From Nitrospira sp. (GTDB lineage: Bacteria > Nitrospirota > Nitrospiria > Nitrospirales > Nitrospiraceae): a stretch of 52,398 nucleotides of DNA. Within the stretch, counting starts at the first letter, position 1. Each line of letters begins with the position of its first letter. A model generated the notes under the pieces. That model was not told the DNA's origin. It worked only from the letters and a program-made list of their open reading frames with translations, and made no database searches. The stretch is from positions 1 to 52,398 of the forward strand of contig JADYYH010000017.1 of assembly GCA_020853775.1 (NCBI GenBank), given 5' to 3'. The position numbers and the translations under genes were made by a program. Below, piece by piece: positions 32,501-41,860 of the stretch.

Positions 32501-33814
32501 GTGATTGAACTCATTAAAGCGGCCATAGGAATGGGCTGGCCTGCATTAGGGATCCTGGTGGGCCTAATGTTTTATTTTAAGGCCTCTATCTCGGATCCTG
32601 TTGCAAATAAGCGTGCGGTGTTCAAGACGTTCATCGGAACTATTGGCGCATTTCTTCTTTTCATGGCAATCGCCAACTATAAGATGAATTTCTTTGAAGA
32701 GTCGAGGCTCTTGCCGGTTTCCCTTGTTTTGATTACTTCCATGACATTCATGATGGCCCTGTATTTTACGAATATCAGCGCTTTGCTGAAGATCGGGGGC
32801 TTCATGTTCTTCATTGCTGCTGCACTTTCTGGCTACGGGAACTGGTTGCCGCAAGTCGAGGGTGGTTTCCCGCCCATCGAGGAGAAAAAAGATTTCAGCA
32901 ACATGCCGCAGACCGAACTGGCCGATGAGGGCGAGAAGATCATTTTCGGCGGTGTGGGGCAAAACAAGGTGCAAGGAGCCATAGGTAAGGGACAATGCCC
33001 GCTCTGTCATGCGTTTCACAAGGGCATGTTGGGCGAGCGTGCTCCTAACTTGGACGGTATTCCTGAGCGTGCCGAGGCTCAGCTCAGTGATCCTCGTTAC
33101 CACAAGGGAAATCCCGCTGCTCGAGATTCCAATCAGAAAGAAGCGTTTCCTGGTTCTGGGACTGCTGAAAATGCGATCGAGTATATCGCTGAATCCCATT
33201 CATGTCCCAGCTGCTTCGTCGTAGCCGGTTTCGGTGTGAAGGGTACGAACGACAAAGAAAGTCCTATGCCATCCATCCATAAGCCGCCAATTTCTTTGAG
33301 TATTCCCGAGTTGGCTGCGGTCGATACCTGGCTGTATGTGAGAGAGGGCCGCGAGGCTCCTGGCTTTGACGAAATTGTGAAGTCCTACGAGAAGTTTATT
33401 CCAGAATCTGACCGTCCGAAACCCCCGACAGAGGGTGATGCCAAGCCAGGCGCGAGCGCTTTGATGGCTGACGGAACCGAGCCAGTCGATCAGATTTTCG
33501 CAAAAGGTCAGTGCGTAGCCTGCCATACCATTCCTGGAATTGCAGGAGCGACTGGAACCATCGGTCCGAAATTGGTCGAAGGCACCAATGCGCCTCTTCG
33601 AATTAAGGATAAGGATTACAAGGGCAAGGCGAAAAGTGTCCCTGACTACATCATGGAATCAATCGTTGAACCCAGCGCATATGTCGTGAAGGGCTTCCCC
33701 GATAACACGATGCCGAAAGTATTCGGCCAAAAGCTTAGCGCTGGCGCACTCAAGAAGCTTGTAGATTACCTGTCGCAGGTTCACGAAGGAAAAGAGCCCC
33801 CAAAGGCCTCCTAA
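32501..33814 (+). CDS. Membrane-bound cytochrome c with two haem domains
   Basis: The product has 437 residues with a GTG start and GCAGGAGG upstream. About three membrane helices in residues 8-112 anchor it. Two periplasmic cytochrome c domains follow with haem motifs CPLCH (166-170) and CVACH (338-342). A third CxxC (CPSC, 235-238) is followed by Phe, not His, so it cannot be a standard haem site. It occupies the place of the ExxVEPSAYVV segment of the second domain, so it is a replacement in the first domain, perhaps a disulfide or metal site. The gene follows the bd-like oxidase by about 85 bp; it probably passes electrons to it. Confidence 0.8.
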   Translation: MIELIKAAIGMGWPALGILVGLMFYFKASISDPVANKRAVFKTFIGTIGAFLLFMAIANYKMNFFEESRLLPVSLVLITSMTFMMALYFTNISALLKIGGFMFFIAAALSGYGNWLPQVEGGFPPIEEKKDFSNMPQTELADEGEKIIFGGVGQNKVQGAIGKGQCPLCHAFHKGMLGERAPNLDGIPERAEAQLSDPRYHKGNPAARDSNQKEAFPGSGTAENAIEYIAESHSCPSCFVVAGFGVKGTNDKESPMPSIHKPPISLSIPELAAVDTWLYVREGREAPGFDEIVKSYEKFIPESDRPKPPTEGDAKPGASALMADGTEPVDQIFAKGQCVACHTIPGIAGATGTIGPKLVEGTNAPLRIKDKDYKGKAKSVPDYIMESIVEPSAYVVKGFPDNTMPKVFGQKLSAGALKKLVDYLSQVHEGKEPPKAS

Positions 33815-33866
33815 ATTCAGCGATTAGGGATCTCGTTGCTATTGCGGAAGAAAGGGAGATGAGGAC

Positions 33867-34904
33867 ATGAAAGCATTAATGTCAGTCGGGGCGCTGATTG
33901 GCGTCCTGGGACTGCTCATGTTGATCGGAATGATCTTCGGAGTCGTTCCATCGAACACCGTTAGACTCGTCGAGGGCTATATGCCCATGCAGGTGTTAAG
34001 TGAGCTGGCTGTTTTCGTAGCCGGATTTACCGGCCTGAGCTATTTGGCTAATTCCATGGGAATGGCCTTTCCTCGGTTCTGGCAGGGAGTGTTGTTTTGG
34101 GCGTTCGTTCAGATGTATCTCAAGTTCCGTATTTATCCGCCGATCCCGTTCAGTGTGCGAGCGATGTACGGCGTCGTGTCGTTTGTTGCGGTCTTTATGT
34201 GGGTCTCGGCGAACGAGGAAGATTGGAAGAAATTCCGGCAACCTATTCTCAACGTTCTTGATGCGAACACAGGTTTCCATAAGGCCCTCCGCACTATGTA
34301 TCTGATCCTCGTCCCGTTGCTCATAGGCGGATTTTCCTTCGTGACCATGAAACCCAGCGTCGATGAACCGATCGAGTTGCGCACGGTCCACCCGGCGCCT
34401 CCCGCTAGCACAAAGGTGCACGGTAAGACCTATACTCTGCAAACTTCACAGAATCCGTACCGCGTCAATCTCGAAGGCAAGTACGATCAGGCCTACAGCA
34501 ATAAGCTGATTGTTGAGCAGGGCATGGGTCGGTTGATGGCTCCCAATGCCAACCCCTGGGATGAAAAAGCTGAGGGCTATTTGAAGTATGTTCGGGAAGG
34601 TGGAGAAATTTTCTTCCAGAATTGTCACTTCTGCCACGGCGACAATCTGAACGGCCGGGGGCTTCATGCGTTTGCGTTCAACCCGATCCCCGCGAATTTT
34701 ACAGACCCGGGAACGATTGCGCAGCTGCAAGAGACCTTTATTTTCTGGCGCGTCGCTAAGGGCGGAATTGGTTTGCCGAATGAAGGATTCCCTTGGGCAT
34801 CCGTCATGCCACCGTGGGAGCAGCACCTGACCACTGACGAAATTTGGAAGGTGATCTTGTTCGAATATTGGCACACGGGATACTATCCTCGGACATGGGA
34901 CTAA
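33867..34904 (+). CDS. Membrane cytochrome c, one haem, 345 aa
   Basis: The product has 345 residues with about four to five membrane helices in the first 160 (LIGVLGLLMLIGMIFG, LAVFVAGFTGLSYLANSMG, then GVVSFVAVFMW, YLILVPLLIGGFSFV). A periplasmic domain follows with haem motif CHFCH (253-257) and the segment VMPPWEQHLTTDEIW that supplies the Met ligand region. The ATG has a GGGAGATGAGGA purine stretch upstream. It is 52 bp after the two-haem cytochrome and 47 bp before the NxrC-like gene. The pattern, one haem on a multi-helix anchor, is like a membrane relay. It is likely part of the same complex. Confidence 0.8.
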   Translation: MKALMSVGALIGVLGLLMLIGMIFGVVPSNTVRLVEGYMPMQVLSELAVFVAGFTGLSYLANSMGMAFPRFWQGVLFWAFVQMYLKFRIYPPIPFSVRAMYGVVSFVAVFMWVSANEEDWKKFRQPILNVLDANTGFHKALRTMYLILVPLLIGGFSFVTMKPSVDEPIELRTVHPAPPASTKVHGKTYTLQTSQNPYRVNLEGKYDQAYSNKLIVEQGMGRLMAPNANPWDEKAEGYLKYVREGGEIFFQNCHFCHGDNLNGRGLHAFAFNPIPANFTDPGTIAQLQETFIFWRVAKGGIGLPNEGFPWASVMPPWEQHLTTDEIWKVILFEYWHTGYYPRTWD

Positions 34905-34951
34905 TTCTGAATCTTACAAACAACCTGGGAGAACAGGTGGTGAGGTTAACA

Positions 34952-36736
34952 ATGAGCAAATTTCGTGTGAATGTAAAAGCATCTCCGCTCCTCGGGGCTG
35001 CCCTGGGTGCGCTTCTCATCTCCGCCAGTGCGGTGGGGATCGGCCATGCCGGAGATCTTCCTGAAGGTTTCGCGAAGGGTGAGTTAGCCCCCGCCCCGCC
35101 TGCAGACATGATTGAAGCGGGAAAGCGTGTGTATTTTACCAAATGTGTCTGGTGTCACGGCGTTGATGGCGCCGGTGACGGCCCTGGGGCCGATCGACTC
35201 TGGCCACGTCCGAGAAACTTTAATCAGGGTACATTCAAAATTCGTCATACGGCGAGTGGAGAATTGCCACTTTTCAACTACAATGAAAAGACTCCTGGTT
35301 CCGGCAAAAACGATTTGTTCGATACCGTGACTCACGGTCTCCCCGGCTCCGCGATGCCACCATGGGAAGGTATTTTAACCGAAGAACAGCGAATTCAAGT
35401 GCTGTCTTTTGTGACGACCCAGTTGGTGAAGGATCGCAAATTTACGGATAAACAGTCCGAAACTCAGACCGTTCTTCAACTCGGTACCATTAAGCCAGCT
35501 GAGGCTACCGAGGATAGCGTCAAGAAAGGCGCCCAGTTGATTGTAGATAAGAAGTGCATTGAGTGTCACGGTGTCGAGGGACGCGGTGATGGCAATGCCT
35601 TCAATCTGAAGGATGACTGGGGATTTTCTATTCAGCCCGCCAATTGGCACAAATGTTGGAATTTCCGCGGCAGCCGTCAGGATCCGTATAATGTCCGGAA
35701 TATTTTCCGTACATTCTCCACCGGCGTCAACGGAACTCCGATGCCCTCCTTTGCAGATAGCACATCAGTCGAAGATCGATGGAATATTGCGAACTTCGTT
35801 AACTCTTTGTGCGAACGCGATGAGGAAGGAAAACCTCTCGGCATTGATCCTTTGACGGACAAGCCCAAAATTAATTTCGTCGTTCCTTCGGCGCCCGTCG
35901 AAGGAGAAATTTCGAGCGACCCTGAGAATGAAATGTGGAAGAAGCAGGGTCGTCGCTATGTTGCCATGGGTGGTCAGATCACTCATAAGCCGCGCAACTT
36001 CGTGAATCGTATCGACGACATCTGGGTCAAGTCTCTCTATAACGAGAAGAGTGTCGTGTATCTGATTCAATGGGATGACCGGACCAAGAGCATCGCGGAA
36101 GGCAAGCTTCCTTGGGCACCGACTCAGGTTAACGTCGAAAACTTTGGCGTGAAGGAGCAGGCGCCAAAGACCGGCGAAGAAGGGTCCATTGCTGCGGCTC
36201 AGAATAACTATGCCGTCTACAACGATGCGATCGCGTTCCAGTTCCCGATTAAGTGGCAGGAAATTCCTGCGCCCTTCAAGCCACGCTATTTGTTCGGCGA
36301 CGCGAAGTTCAATGCCGACATTCTGAAGTGGGAAGCCGACGGCTCGTTGCGTTCCTTCAAGGGAACCGGATGGGATCAGGATTTTGAAGAGCGTGATGAC
36401 TTTGAAGAGAAAGTAAAGCTCTTGAAGTCAGAGTGGAAGGACGGTCGGTGGACTGTCATGATTTCCCGTCCGCTCAAAGGGAACAAGGACGATTATGACG
36501 AATACACCCGGTTTGATATTGGCAAGTACATCCCGATGGTATTCTTTGCCTGGGATGGACACAATGGTGATGCAGGGCGGAAGATGGCGGTCTCCGCTTT
36601 CTACTACACGATCCTGCAGCCCCCGATTCCTCAGGAAGTGTACATTTACCCAGCCATTATCGCAGTTGGTGTGGTGTTCTTGGAGGGTTGGATGTTGACC
36701 CGCCGCGCCAATAAGAAAAAGGGCAAGGTCCTTTAA
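34952..36736 (+). CDS. Cytochrome c (two-haem) fused to NxrC/EBDH-gamma-like haem b domain
   Basis: The product has 594 residues. A signal peptide (about 1-33, AVGIGHAGD) is followed by two cytochrome c domains with CVWCH (65-69) and CIECH (202-206), both with nearby Met-Pro-containing segments (AMPPWEG, TPMPSFAD). An ethylbenzene-dehydrogenase-related domain follows at about 305-555, the fold of haem-b gamma subunits of EBDH/NxrC, and a C-terminal helix (563-582) ends in a Lys/Arg tail. Gamma subunits of nitrite oxidoreductase pass electrons from the molybdoenzyme. The ATG at 34952 is chosen over 34844, which overlaps the previous gene. It is last in the operon and closed by a terminator. 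Confidence 0.8.
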   Translation: MSKFRVNVKASPLLGAALGALLISASAVGIGHAGDLPEGFAKGELAPAPPADMIEAGKRVYFTKCVWCHGVDGAGDGPGADRLWPRPRNFNQGTFKIRHTASGELPLFNYNEKTPGSGKNDLFDTVTHGLPGSAMPPWEGILTEEQRIQVLSFVTTQLVKDRKFTDKQSETQTVLQLGTIKPAEATEDSVKKGAQLIVDKKCIECHGVEGRGDGNAFNLKDDWGFSIQPANWHKCWNFRGSRQDPYNVRNIFRTFSTGVNGTPMPSFADSTSVEDRWNIANFVNSLCERDEEGKPLGIDPLTDKPKINFVVPSAPVEGEISSDPENEMWKKQGRRYVAMGGQITHKPRNFVNRIDDIWVKSLYNEKSVVYLIQWDDRTKSIAEGKLPWAPTQVNVENFGVKEQAPKTGEEGSIAAAQNNYAVYNDAIAFQFPIKWQEIPAPFKPRYLFGDAKFNADILKWEADGSLRSFKGTGWDQDFEERDDFEEKVKLLKSEWKDGRWTVMISRPLKGNKDDYDEYTRFDIGKYIPMVFFAWDGHNGDAGRKMAVSAFYYTILQPPIPQEVYIYPAIIAVGVVFLEGWMLTRRANKKKGKVL

Positions 36737-36766
36737 GCGATAACTGCGGATGTATGTGTCATAAGG

Positions 36767-36801
36767 CGAGGGGGTGAGGTAACTCACCCCCTCGTTTTTT
36801 T
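36767..36801 (+). terminator. Strong terminator at end of oxidase operon
   Basis: CGAGGGGGTGAG (36767-36778) pairs with CTCACCCCCTCG (36783-36794) on a GTAA loop, followed by TTTTTTT. It ends the cytochrome operon. Confidence 0.85.
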
Positions 36802-36838
36802 CGAGACGTTGTACGACGTGATGTGAGGCACGGGTGCG

Positions 36839-37447
36839 ATGATAGAAGATGTCTCTGGTGTTCTGATCGCCGGCGGTAGGAGCCGACGAATGGGACGTGA
36901 CAAGCGTTTCATGAAGGTCGGCGGGGAAAGCGTGTTTGATCGAACACTGTCTCTCTTGCGCGGTACCTTTGTTGAGAACATCGTCGTTCTTGCGGAACCC
37001 ATCGAGATGCTTGATGTGCAGGCCTGTCCTGTTGTGTATGATGTGATTCCCAACGCGGGCAGTTTAGGCGGACTGTATACAGGGTTGCTGACAGCCTCCC
37101 GCCCTAAAATATTCGCCGTCGCGTGCGACATGCCTTTTTTAGATCTCGAAGCCATCCTCTCCGTCCTGTCCCATCGTGAAGCAGCGGACGTGGTAGTGGC
37201 CCGCTTGTCGGGTAGGTTGCAGCCTATGCACAGTGTGTATTCGAAAAGATGTCTGCCATTTCTCCAAGCTATGGCGGAGCGAAAAGAACTCAAAATCCAG
37301 AATCTATTTGATCAGCAGGGATTGCGAGTAACCATATTGACAGAGGATGATCTTCGGGCTTTCTGGCCGGGGTTTCGGTCCTTCCAAAATATTAATACGC
37401 CCGACGACTTAGCTTTGGCTGAGTTACCACCTGCCGTTCAACCGTGA
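36839..37447 (+). CDS. mobA: Molybdenum cofactor guanylyltransferase
   Basis: The product has 202 residues. The N-terminal signature LIAGGRSRRMGRDKRF is that of MobA-type nucleotidyltransferases, which add GMP to molybdopterin to make MGD. A second conserved motif, VACDMPFLD, carries the Asp that binds magnesium, and FQNINTPDDL is typical near the end. MobA works in the cytoplasm. The cofactor bis-MGD is needed by nitrite oxidoreductase, so its location right after the oxidase operon fits the lifestyle. The ribosome-binding site is weak. The stop overlaps the GTG of the next gene. Confidence 0.9.
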   Translation: MIEDVSGVLIAGGRSRRMGRDKRFMKVGGESVFDRTLSLLRGTFVENIVVLAEPIEMLDVQACPVVYDVIPNAGSLGGLYTGLLTASRPKIFAVACDMPFLDLEAILSVLSHREAADVVVARLSGRLQPMHSVYSKRCLPFLQAMAERKELKIQNLFDQQGLRVTILTEDDLRAFWPGFRSFQNINTPDDLALAELPPAVQP

Positions 37448-38463
37448 CAGTCCCCGCAAATAGTCTTGGGGGTAAAAAGGGGGTGTTGGTCATTCATCCT
37501 GGGGCGTTAGGGGATGTGTTGTTAGCCCGCCCTGCTCTGCACGCGCTGCGCGGCCAATTCTCCAACCATGAAATCGCACTGCTTTCGGCCAATGCCGCAG
37601 GATCTCTTTTGTGCGATTGCGGAGAGGTTGATCGAACATTCCCCCTGGAGGAGATGTATCTGAGTCAGCTGTTTGCCGGTTACGGGACTATTGGTGATGC
37701 ATTTAGGCGTTGGTTGATGCAGTGCCAGGTAGGAGTGGGATGGTTGCGAGATACGGAAGGGGCTCTGACTGATTCGTTGCGCGCCGCAGGAGTCGGGAGC
37801 ATCAACCTACAATCTCCTTTCTTTTCTGATTTGTCTGCCATCCATCAAGCAGATCGTTATTTCGAAGCCATTGGGATGGAATGGATCGGGCAGGAATTCA
37901 TCCATTCACTGGTCTTGCCCGCTGAACGTGCGACGCAGGGCCAGAGGATTTTGAAGGCGTGTAATTGGAATGGCAGGTCGCCATTGGTCCTGCTTCATCC
38001 AGGAAGCGGCAGCCTTCACAAATGTGTGGATGCGTGGCGCCTTGCCAAGGTCATTGAGTGGTTGATCGAGGCCGGCACGGCACCCATGCTCCTCGAGGGG
38101 CCTGCTGATGAGCGGCAGGTTGCCAAAGTGCGTTCCTCACTGACTGTGTCAGTGCCGGTCATTCGCGAGCTAAGCTTATCGATCGTAGCCGGAGTCCTGG
38201 CGCACGCCGCGCTCTACGTAGGGCATGACTCGGGCATGACACACCTCGCTGTCGCATTATCCATTCCCACCGTAGCATATTTCGGCCCCACGCAGGCTAC
38301 TCGCTGGGCTCCGCGCGGGCCGATGGTCTCGGTCATATCCGGCAGGCCATGCGTCTGTGCTGGTTGGAGCAACGTTGAGACCTGTCACGACAAATTCTGC
38401 CTGCAAATTCCTGTGGAAGACATGATTGAAGCCTGCCGGAATCAATTGCTGAGACATTCATAG
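37444..38463 (+). CDS. Glycosyltransferase family 9 (heptosyltransferase-like)
   Basis: The product has 339 residues. Conserved GT9 features are LVIHPGALGDVLLARPAL near the N-terminus, LLHPGSGSLHKCV (nucleotide-sugar region) and GHDSGMTHLAVALSIPTVAYFGPT near residue 260. GT9 enzymes add ADP-heptose to the lipopolysaccharide inner core. The start GTG overlaps the mobA stop (GTGA), so translation is coupled. No LPS operon surrounds it, so the acceptor is unknown. Confidence 0.85.
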   Translation: MTVPANSLGGKKGVLVIHPGALGDVLLARPALHALRGQFSNHEIALLSANAAGSLLCDCGEVDRTFPLEEMYLSQLFAGYGTIGDAFRRWLMQCQVGVGWLRDTEGALTDSLRAAGVGSINLQSPFFSDLSAIHQADRYFEAIGMEWIGQEFIHSLVLPAERATQGQRILKACNWNGRSPLVLLHPGSGSLHKCVDAWRLAKVIEWLIEAGTAPMLLEGPADERQVAKVRSSLTVSVPVIRELSLSIVAGVLAHAALYVGHDSGMTHLAVALSIPTVAYFGPTQATRWAPRGPMVSVISGRPCVCAGWSNVETCHDKFCLQIPVEDMIEACRNQLLRHS

Positions 38464-38561
38464 TCTTTCCCGCGAGCTCCTGATCTTGTCTCTCACATTC
38501 GTGGTGTGCTAGATTGCGAGATTGATTTTCGCTGTTTCCACGCAGACTTAGAGGAGTTTTT

Positions 38562-40313
38562 GTGGCTCAGGGTGTGGTGCAAGATATGGTGGCCGAAGTG
38601 TTGGCCGGGTCGCTTCGATTGGCGCAACAACGCGGGATTCTCAAGATCGAGCAGATGCCGGTTATTAACCTCGAGGCGCCAAAGCGGCCCGAGTGGGGAG
38701 ATGTGTCCTGCACGGTGGCCATGTCCTTGTCTGGGTCCGAGCGGCGGCCTCCCTTTGAAATTGCTCAAATTATTGCAGATCACATTCAGGATCGAGAGGC
38801 GCTGTTCGCTCGGGTCGATATTGTGCGGCCGGGGTTTCTCAATCTCACGCTCAAACCTGATCTCTGGATGGAAGTGCTGCGGCATATTGAAACACAGCGG
38901 GCAGAGTATGGTCACAGCCGGCTGGGACAGGGACGGCGGGTGCTGGTTGAATATGTGAGCGCCAATCCGACTGGCCCCTTGCACGTCGGCCATGGACGTG
39001 GAGCCGCCGTAGGGCAGGCGCTCGTGCGGCTTCTTCGTGCCACAGGACACGAGGTCGTCAGCGAATATTATATCAACGATGCGGGCCGTCAGATGAAATT
39101 GCTCGGGGTGTCGGTCCTCGCGCGCTATCTGGAGTCGTGCGGGCAGACCGTCCCGTTTCCGGAAGACGGGTATCAAGGTGAGTATATTCGTGCAGTCGCT
39201 ACGCGCGTAAAGGCGGAGCAGGGGGGGGCGTTGCTCTCGCTTCCTTCCAGTGATGCAGAGCAACGAAGTAAGGAGTTCGCCTATCAGGAACTTCTCGCGC
39301 TGATTCGGCAGGATTTAGACACCTTCGGGATTACATTCGAATCCTGGTTCAGCGAAGCCTCGTTGTTGTCCTCCGGTGCGGTCGAGCAGGTCTTGAACGA
39401 GTTGAGAGACCGGGACCTTCTCTTCGATCAGGATGGCGCGCAATGGTTTCGTTCATCAGCCTATGGTGATGAAAAAGATCGGGTTGTGCGCAAGCAGGAG
39501 GGGGAGTACACCTATCTGGCGTCAGACATTGCCTATCATCGGGACAAGCTGCGGCGTGGATTTGATCTGCTGGTCGATGTCTGGGGGGCCGACCATCATG
39601 GGTATATCCCGCGGATGCAAGCAGTCGTGCAGGCCTACGGCTACCCAAAAGAGCGTTTGCGTGTCGTGCTGGTGCAGATGGTCAATCTTCTCCGAGGCGG
39701 CAGAAAAGTTGAAATGTCCAAGCGGGCCGGAGAATTTATCACCCTCCGGGAAGTCATGGAGGAAGTCGGGGCGGACGCGGCCAAATTTTTCTTTCTTATG
39801 CGCGATTCCAGTACGCATTTGGATTTCGATCTGGAGCTGGCCAAGCAGCAGTCGCAGGAGAATCCCGTCTACTACGTACAGTATGCGCATGCGCGGATCA
39901 GCAGTCTGCTGCGCGTGGCAGCATCGCGAGGCATTGATTGTCCGCTTCCGAGCCAAGCCGACCTCAACCTGCTGGCCGATCCCGATGAGCTTGCGATCAT
40001 TCGAAAGCTTTCGGTATTTCCCGTGGTGTTACAGGCGAGCGCCGTGGAACTGGAGCCGCATCGGATGGCCTACTATCTCCGTGAGCTGGCAGGTCTCGTG
40101 CATCCCTTCTACAACAAACATCGGATTTTGCCTCCGATAACCGACATCGAGACTACGCCGGCGGCTCAAACCGAGCCGTCCTCTACCGTTCGGCTACCCG
40201 AGGCAGTGTCGCCCGGTCTCACAGGGGCCCGTCTGGCGCTTATGTGGTCTGTGCAACAGGTCGTCCGCAACGGGTTAACGGTGCTGGGCGTCTCGGCCCC
40301 AGAGCAGATGTAG
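38562..40313 (+). CDS. argS: Arginyl-tRNA synthetase
   Basis: The product has 583 residues, normal for ArgRS. The class I signature HIGH appears as HVGHGRG (in NPTGPLHVGHGR), and the KMSKS-like loop is EMSKRAGE. The C-terminal DALR domain with ARISSLLRVAA is present. The N-terminal Arg-S domain (EWGDVSCTVAMSL) is intact. The enzyme attaches arginine to tRNA-Arg in the cytoplasm. The start is GTG with GAGGAG 8 bases upstream. Housekeeping gene, followed 13 bp later by tgt. Confidence 0.95.
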   Translation: MAQGVVQDMVAEVLAGSLRLAQQRGILKIEQMPVINLEAPKRPEWGDVSCTVAMSLSGSERRPPFEIAQIIADHIQDREALFARVDIVRPGFLNLTLKPDLWMEVLRHIETQRAEYGHSRLGQGRRVLVEYVSANPTGPLHVGHGRGAAVGQALVRLLRATGHEVVSEYYINDAGRQMKLLGVSVLARYLESCGQTVPFPEDGYQGEYIRAVATRVKAEQGGALLSLPSSDAEQRSKEFAYQELLALIRQDLDTFGITFESWFSEASLLSSGAVEQVLNELRDRDLLFDQDGAQWFRSSAYGDEKDRVVRKQEGEYTYLASDIAYHRDKLRRGFDLLVDVWGADHHGYIPRMQAVVQAYGYPKERLRVVLVQMVNLLRGGRKVEMSKRAGEFITLREVMEEVGADAAKFFFLMRDSSTHLDFDLELAKQQSQENPVYYVQYAHARISSLLRVAASRGIDCPLPSQADLNLLADPDELAIIRKLSVFPVVLQASAVELEPHRMAYYLRELAGLVHPFYNKHRILPPITDIETTPAAQTEPSSTVRLPEAVSPGLTGARLALMWSVQQVVRNGLTVLGVSAPEQM

Positions 40314-40326
40314 GACGGCCAATCGG

Positions 40327-41484
40327 ATGCTATCGTTTCGTATCACCCATGAAGAAGCGGGAGGGCAAGCCCGGGTCGGCGTGTTGACCACCGGCCGAAG
40401 CGAAGTGGCGACGCCCGCTTTCATGCCGGTCGGTTCACTGGGCAATGTGCGTAGTGTCGATGGTGAGGAACTCCTGAAGATGGGCTATGGGCTGATCTTG
40501 AATAATGCCTACCATCTGTACTTGCGTCCCGGTCACAAAGTCGTGGAGGAGTTAGGGGGCGTTCATGGCTTCACGGCCTGGCCGGGTGCCATTCTCACCG
40601 ACAGCGGCGGCTTCCAAGTGTTCAGCTTGGCAAAGTTTTGCAAGGTGACGGATGAGGGCGTGGTCTTTCAATCTCATATCGACGGATCTTCCCGATTCAT
40701 CAGCCCCGAAACATCGATCGAAATTCAGGAAGCGTTAGGGGCGGACATCATCATGGCATTCGACCATGTGGTCGCATTGCCGTCCTCGTTCGATCAGGTG
40801 CGCGCCGCTGCTAAGCGGACCTCCCTGTGGGCACGCCGTTGTGTGGAGGCCAAACGTCGAACCGATCAATCCTTGTTCGGGATCGTGCAGGGCGGATTGG
40901 ATCAGGGCTTGCGGGTGGAATCGGCCCGCGATCTGGTGTCGGTGGGATTTGACGGATATGCCGTCGGCGGCTTGTCCGTTGGCGAGGGCAAGGCCGACAT
41001 GTATGCCATGTTGGACGTCACGGTCCCCGAGTTGCCGTCGGCCAAGCCGCGCTATTTGATGGGTGTGGGCATGCCCGAGGACTTGGTGGAAGGCGTCGCG
41101 CGCGGGATCGATATGTTCGATTGTGTGGTCCCGTCTCGCCATGGCCGAACCGGATGGCTGTTCACCTCCTTCGGACGTGTGGTGATCAAGCAGGCTCGAT
41201 ATGCGAGGGATGAACAGCCCATCGATCCGGCCTGCCGGTGCCCGGTCTGTACCCGATATACGCGGGCGTATCTGCATCATTTGTTCGGCGTGAAAGAAAT
41301 GTTGGGCGCCCGCCTCAATACGATTCACAATTTGTGGTTTTTTGCGAAGTTGATGGAAGAGATCCGGAGCGCCGTGCGCAGCGGCACCTTCCAGGAGTTT
41401 CGCCGCGAGTTTCATCGGACCTATGTCGTGGACCGGCCCGGCGGCGATGGGCGGTCGGACGTAGACAATACGAACATGTCGTAA
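40327..41484 (+). CDS. tgt: tRNA-guanine transglycosylase (queuine tRNA-ribosyltransferase)
   Basis: The product has 385 residues. Typical features are ILTDSGGFQVFSL, the catalytic-Asp region FDCVVPSRHGRTG, and the zinc site CRCPVCTRYTRAYLHHLF with Cys-x-Cys-x2-Cys and a His. The enzyme swaps guanine for preQ1 in the anticodon of tRNAs for Asp, Asn, His and Tyr. It lies in the usual tgt-yajC-secD-secF order. The C-terminal few residues (PGGDGRSDVDNTN) are a short extension. Confidence 0.95.
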   Translation: MLSFRITHEEAGGQARVGVLTTGRSEVATPAFMPVGSLGNVRSVDGEELLKMGYGLILNNAYHLYLRPGHKVVEELGGVHGFTAWPGAILTDSGGFQVFSLAKFCKVTDEGVVFQSHIDGSSRFISPETSIEIQEALGADIIMAFDHVVALPSSFDQVRAAAKRTSLWARRCVEAKRRTDQSLFGIVQGGLDQGLRVESARDLVSVGFDGYAVGGLSVGEGKADMYAMLDVTVPELPSAKPRYLMGVGMPEDLVEGVARGIDMFDCVVPSRHGRTGWLFTSFGRVVIKQARYARDEQPIDPACRCPVCTRYTRAYLHHLFGVKEMLGARLNTIHNLWFFAKLMEEIRSAVRSGTFQEFRREFHRTYVVDRPGGDGRSDVDNTNMS

Positions 41485-41504
41485 GGCGACAAGCAGGGGG
41501 CTGT

Positions 41505-41825
41505 ATGTGGGATTCAGTGGCATGGGCGCAGGGAACGTCGGGAAGTGGGGGCGCGGGGGGAGGCCTGCTATCGCTGGTCCCATTCGTCCTGATCTTCGTC
41601 ATTTTTTATTTTATGCTGATTCTTCCGCAACAAAAACGCCAGAAGCAGGCGAAGGCCATGCTGGAAACCTTGAAGAAGGGCGACAAGGTGGTGACCGCCT
41701 CAGGCATTTGGGGCACCATCACGAACTTGGGAAAAGAGACGGTGACGCTTCAAATTGCGGACACGACCAAAATCAAAATCCAGAAAGAGCACATTGCTCG
41801 GCTGCGCGGTGAAGAGGAAGACTGA
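41505..41825 (+). CDS. yajC: Preprotein translocase subunit YajC
   Basis: The product has 106 residues. A Gly-rich N-terminus (TSGSGGAGGG) leads to one helix (LVPFVLIFVIFYFML), then the YajC core ILPQQKRQKQAKAMLETLKKGDKVVTASGIWGTI-type motif (short pieces: LPQQKRQKQ, KGDKVVTASG). It helps SecDF at the translocon. The ATG at 41505 is preceded by AGCAGGGGG. A much longer frame upstream overlaps tgt and is not coding. Confidence 0.9.
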   Translation: MWDSVAWAQGTSGSGGAGGGLLSLVPFVLIFVIFYFMLILPQQKRQKQAKAMLETLKKGDKVVTASGIWGTITNLGKETVTLQIADTTKIKIQKEHIARLRGEEED

Positions 41826-41860
41826 CGCATGCGACGGAGACGGGAAGGATTGGCGCACGT

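Noticed and set aside
33203-33217. A third c-type haem site (CPSC) in the two-haem cytochrome
   Set aside because: The fifth residue is Phe, not His, and alignment with the second domain places the motif away from the haem-binding helix.
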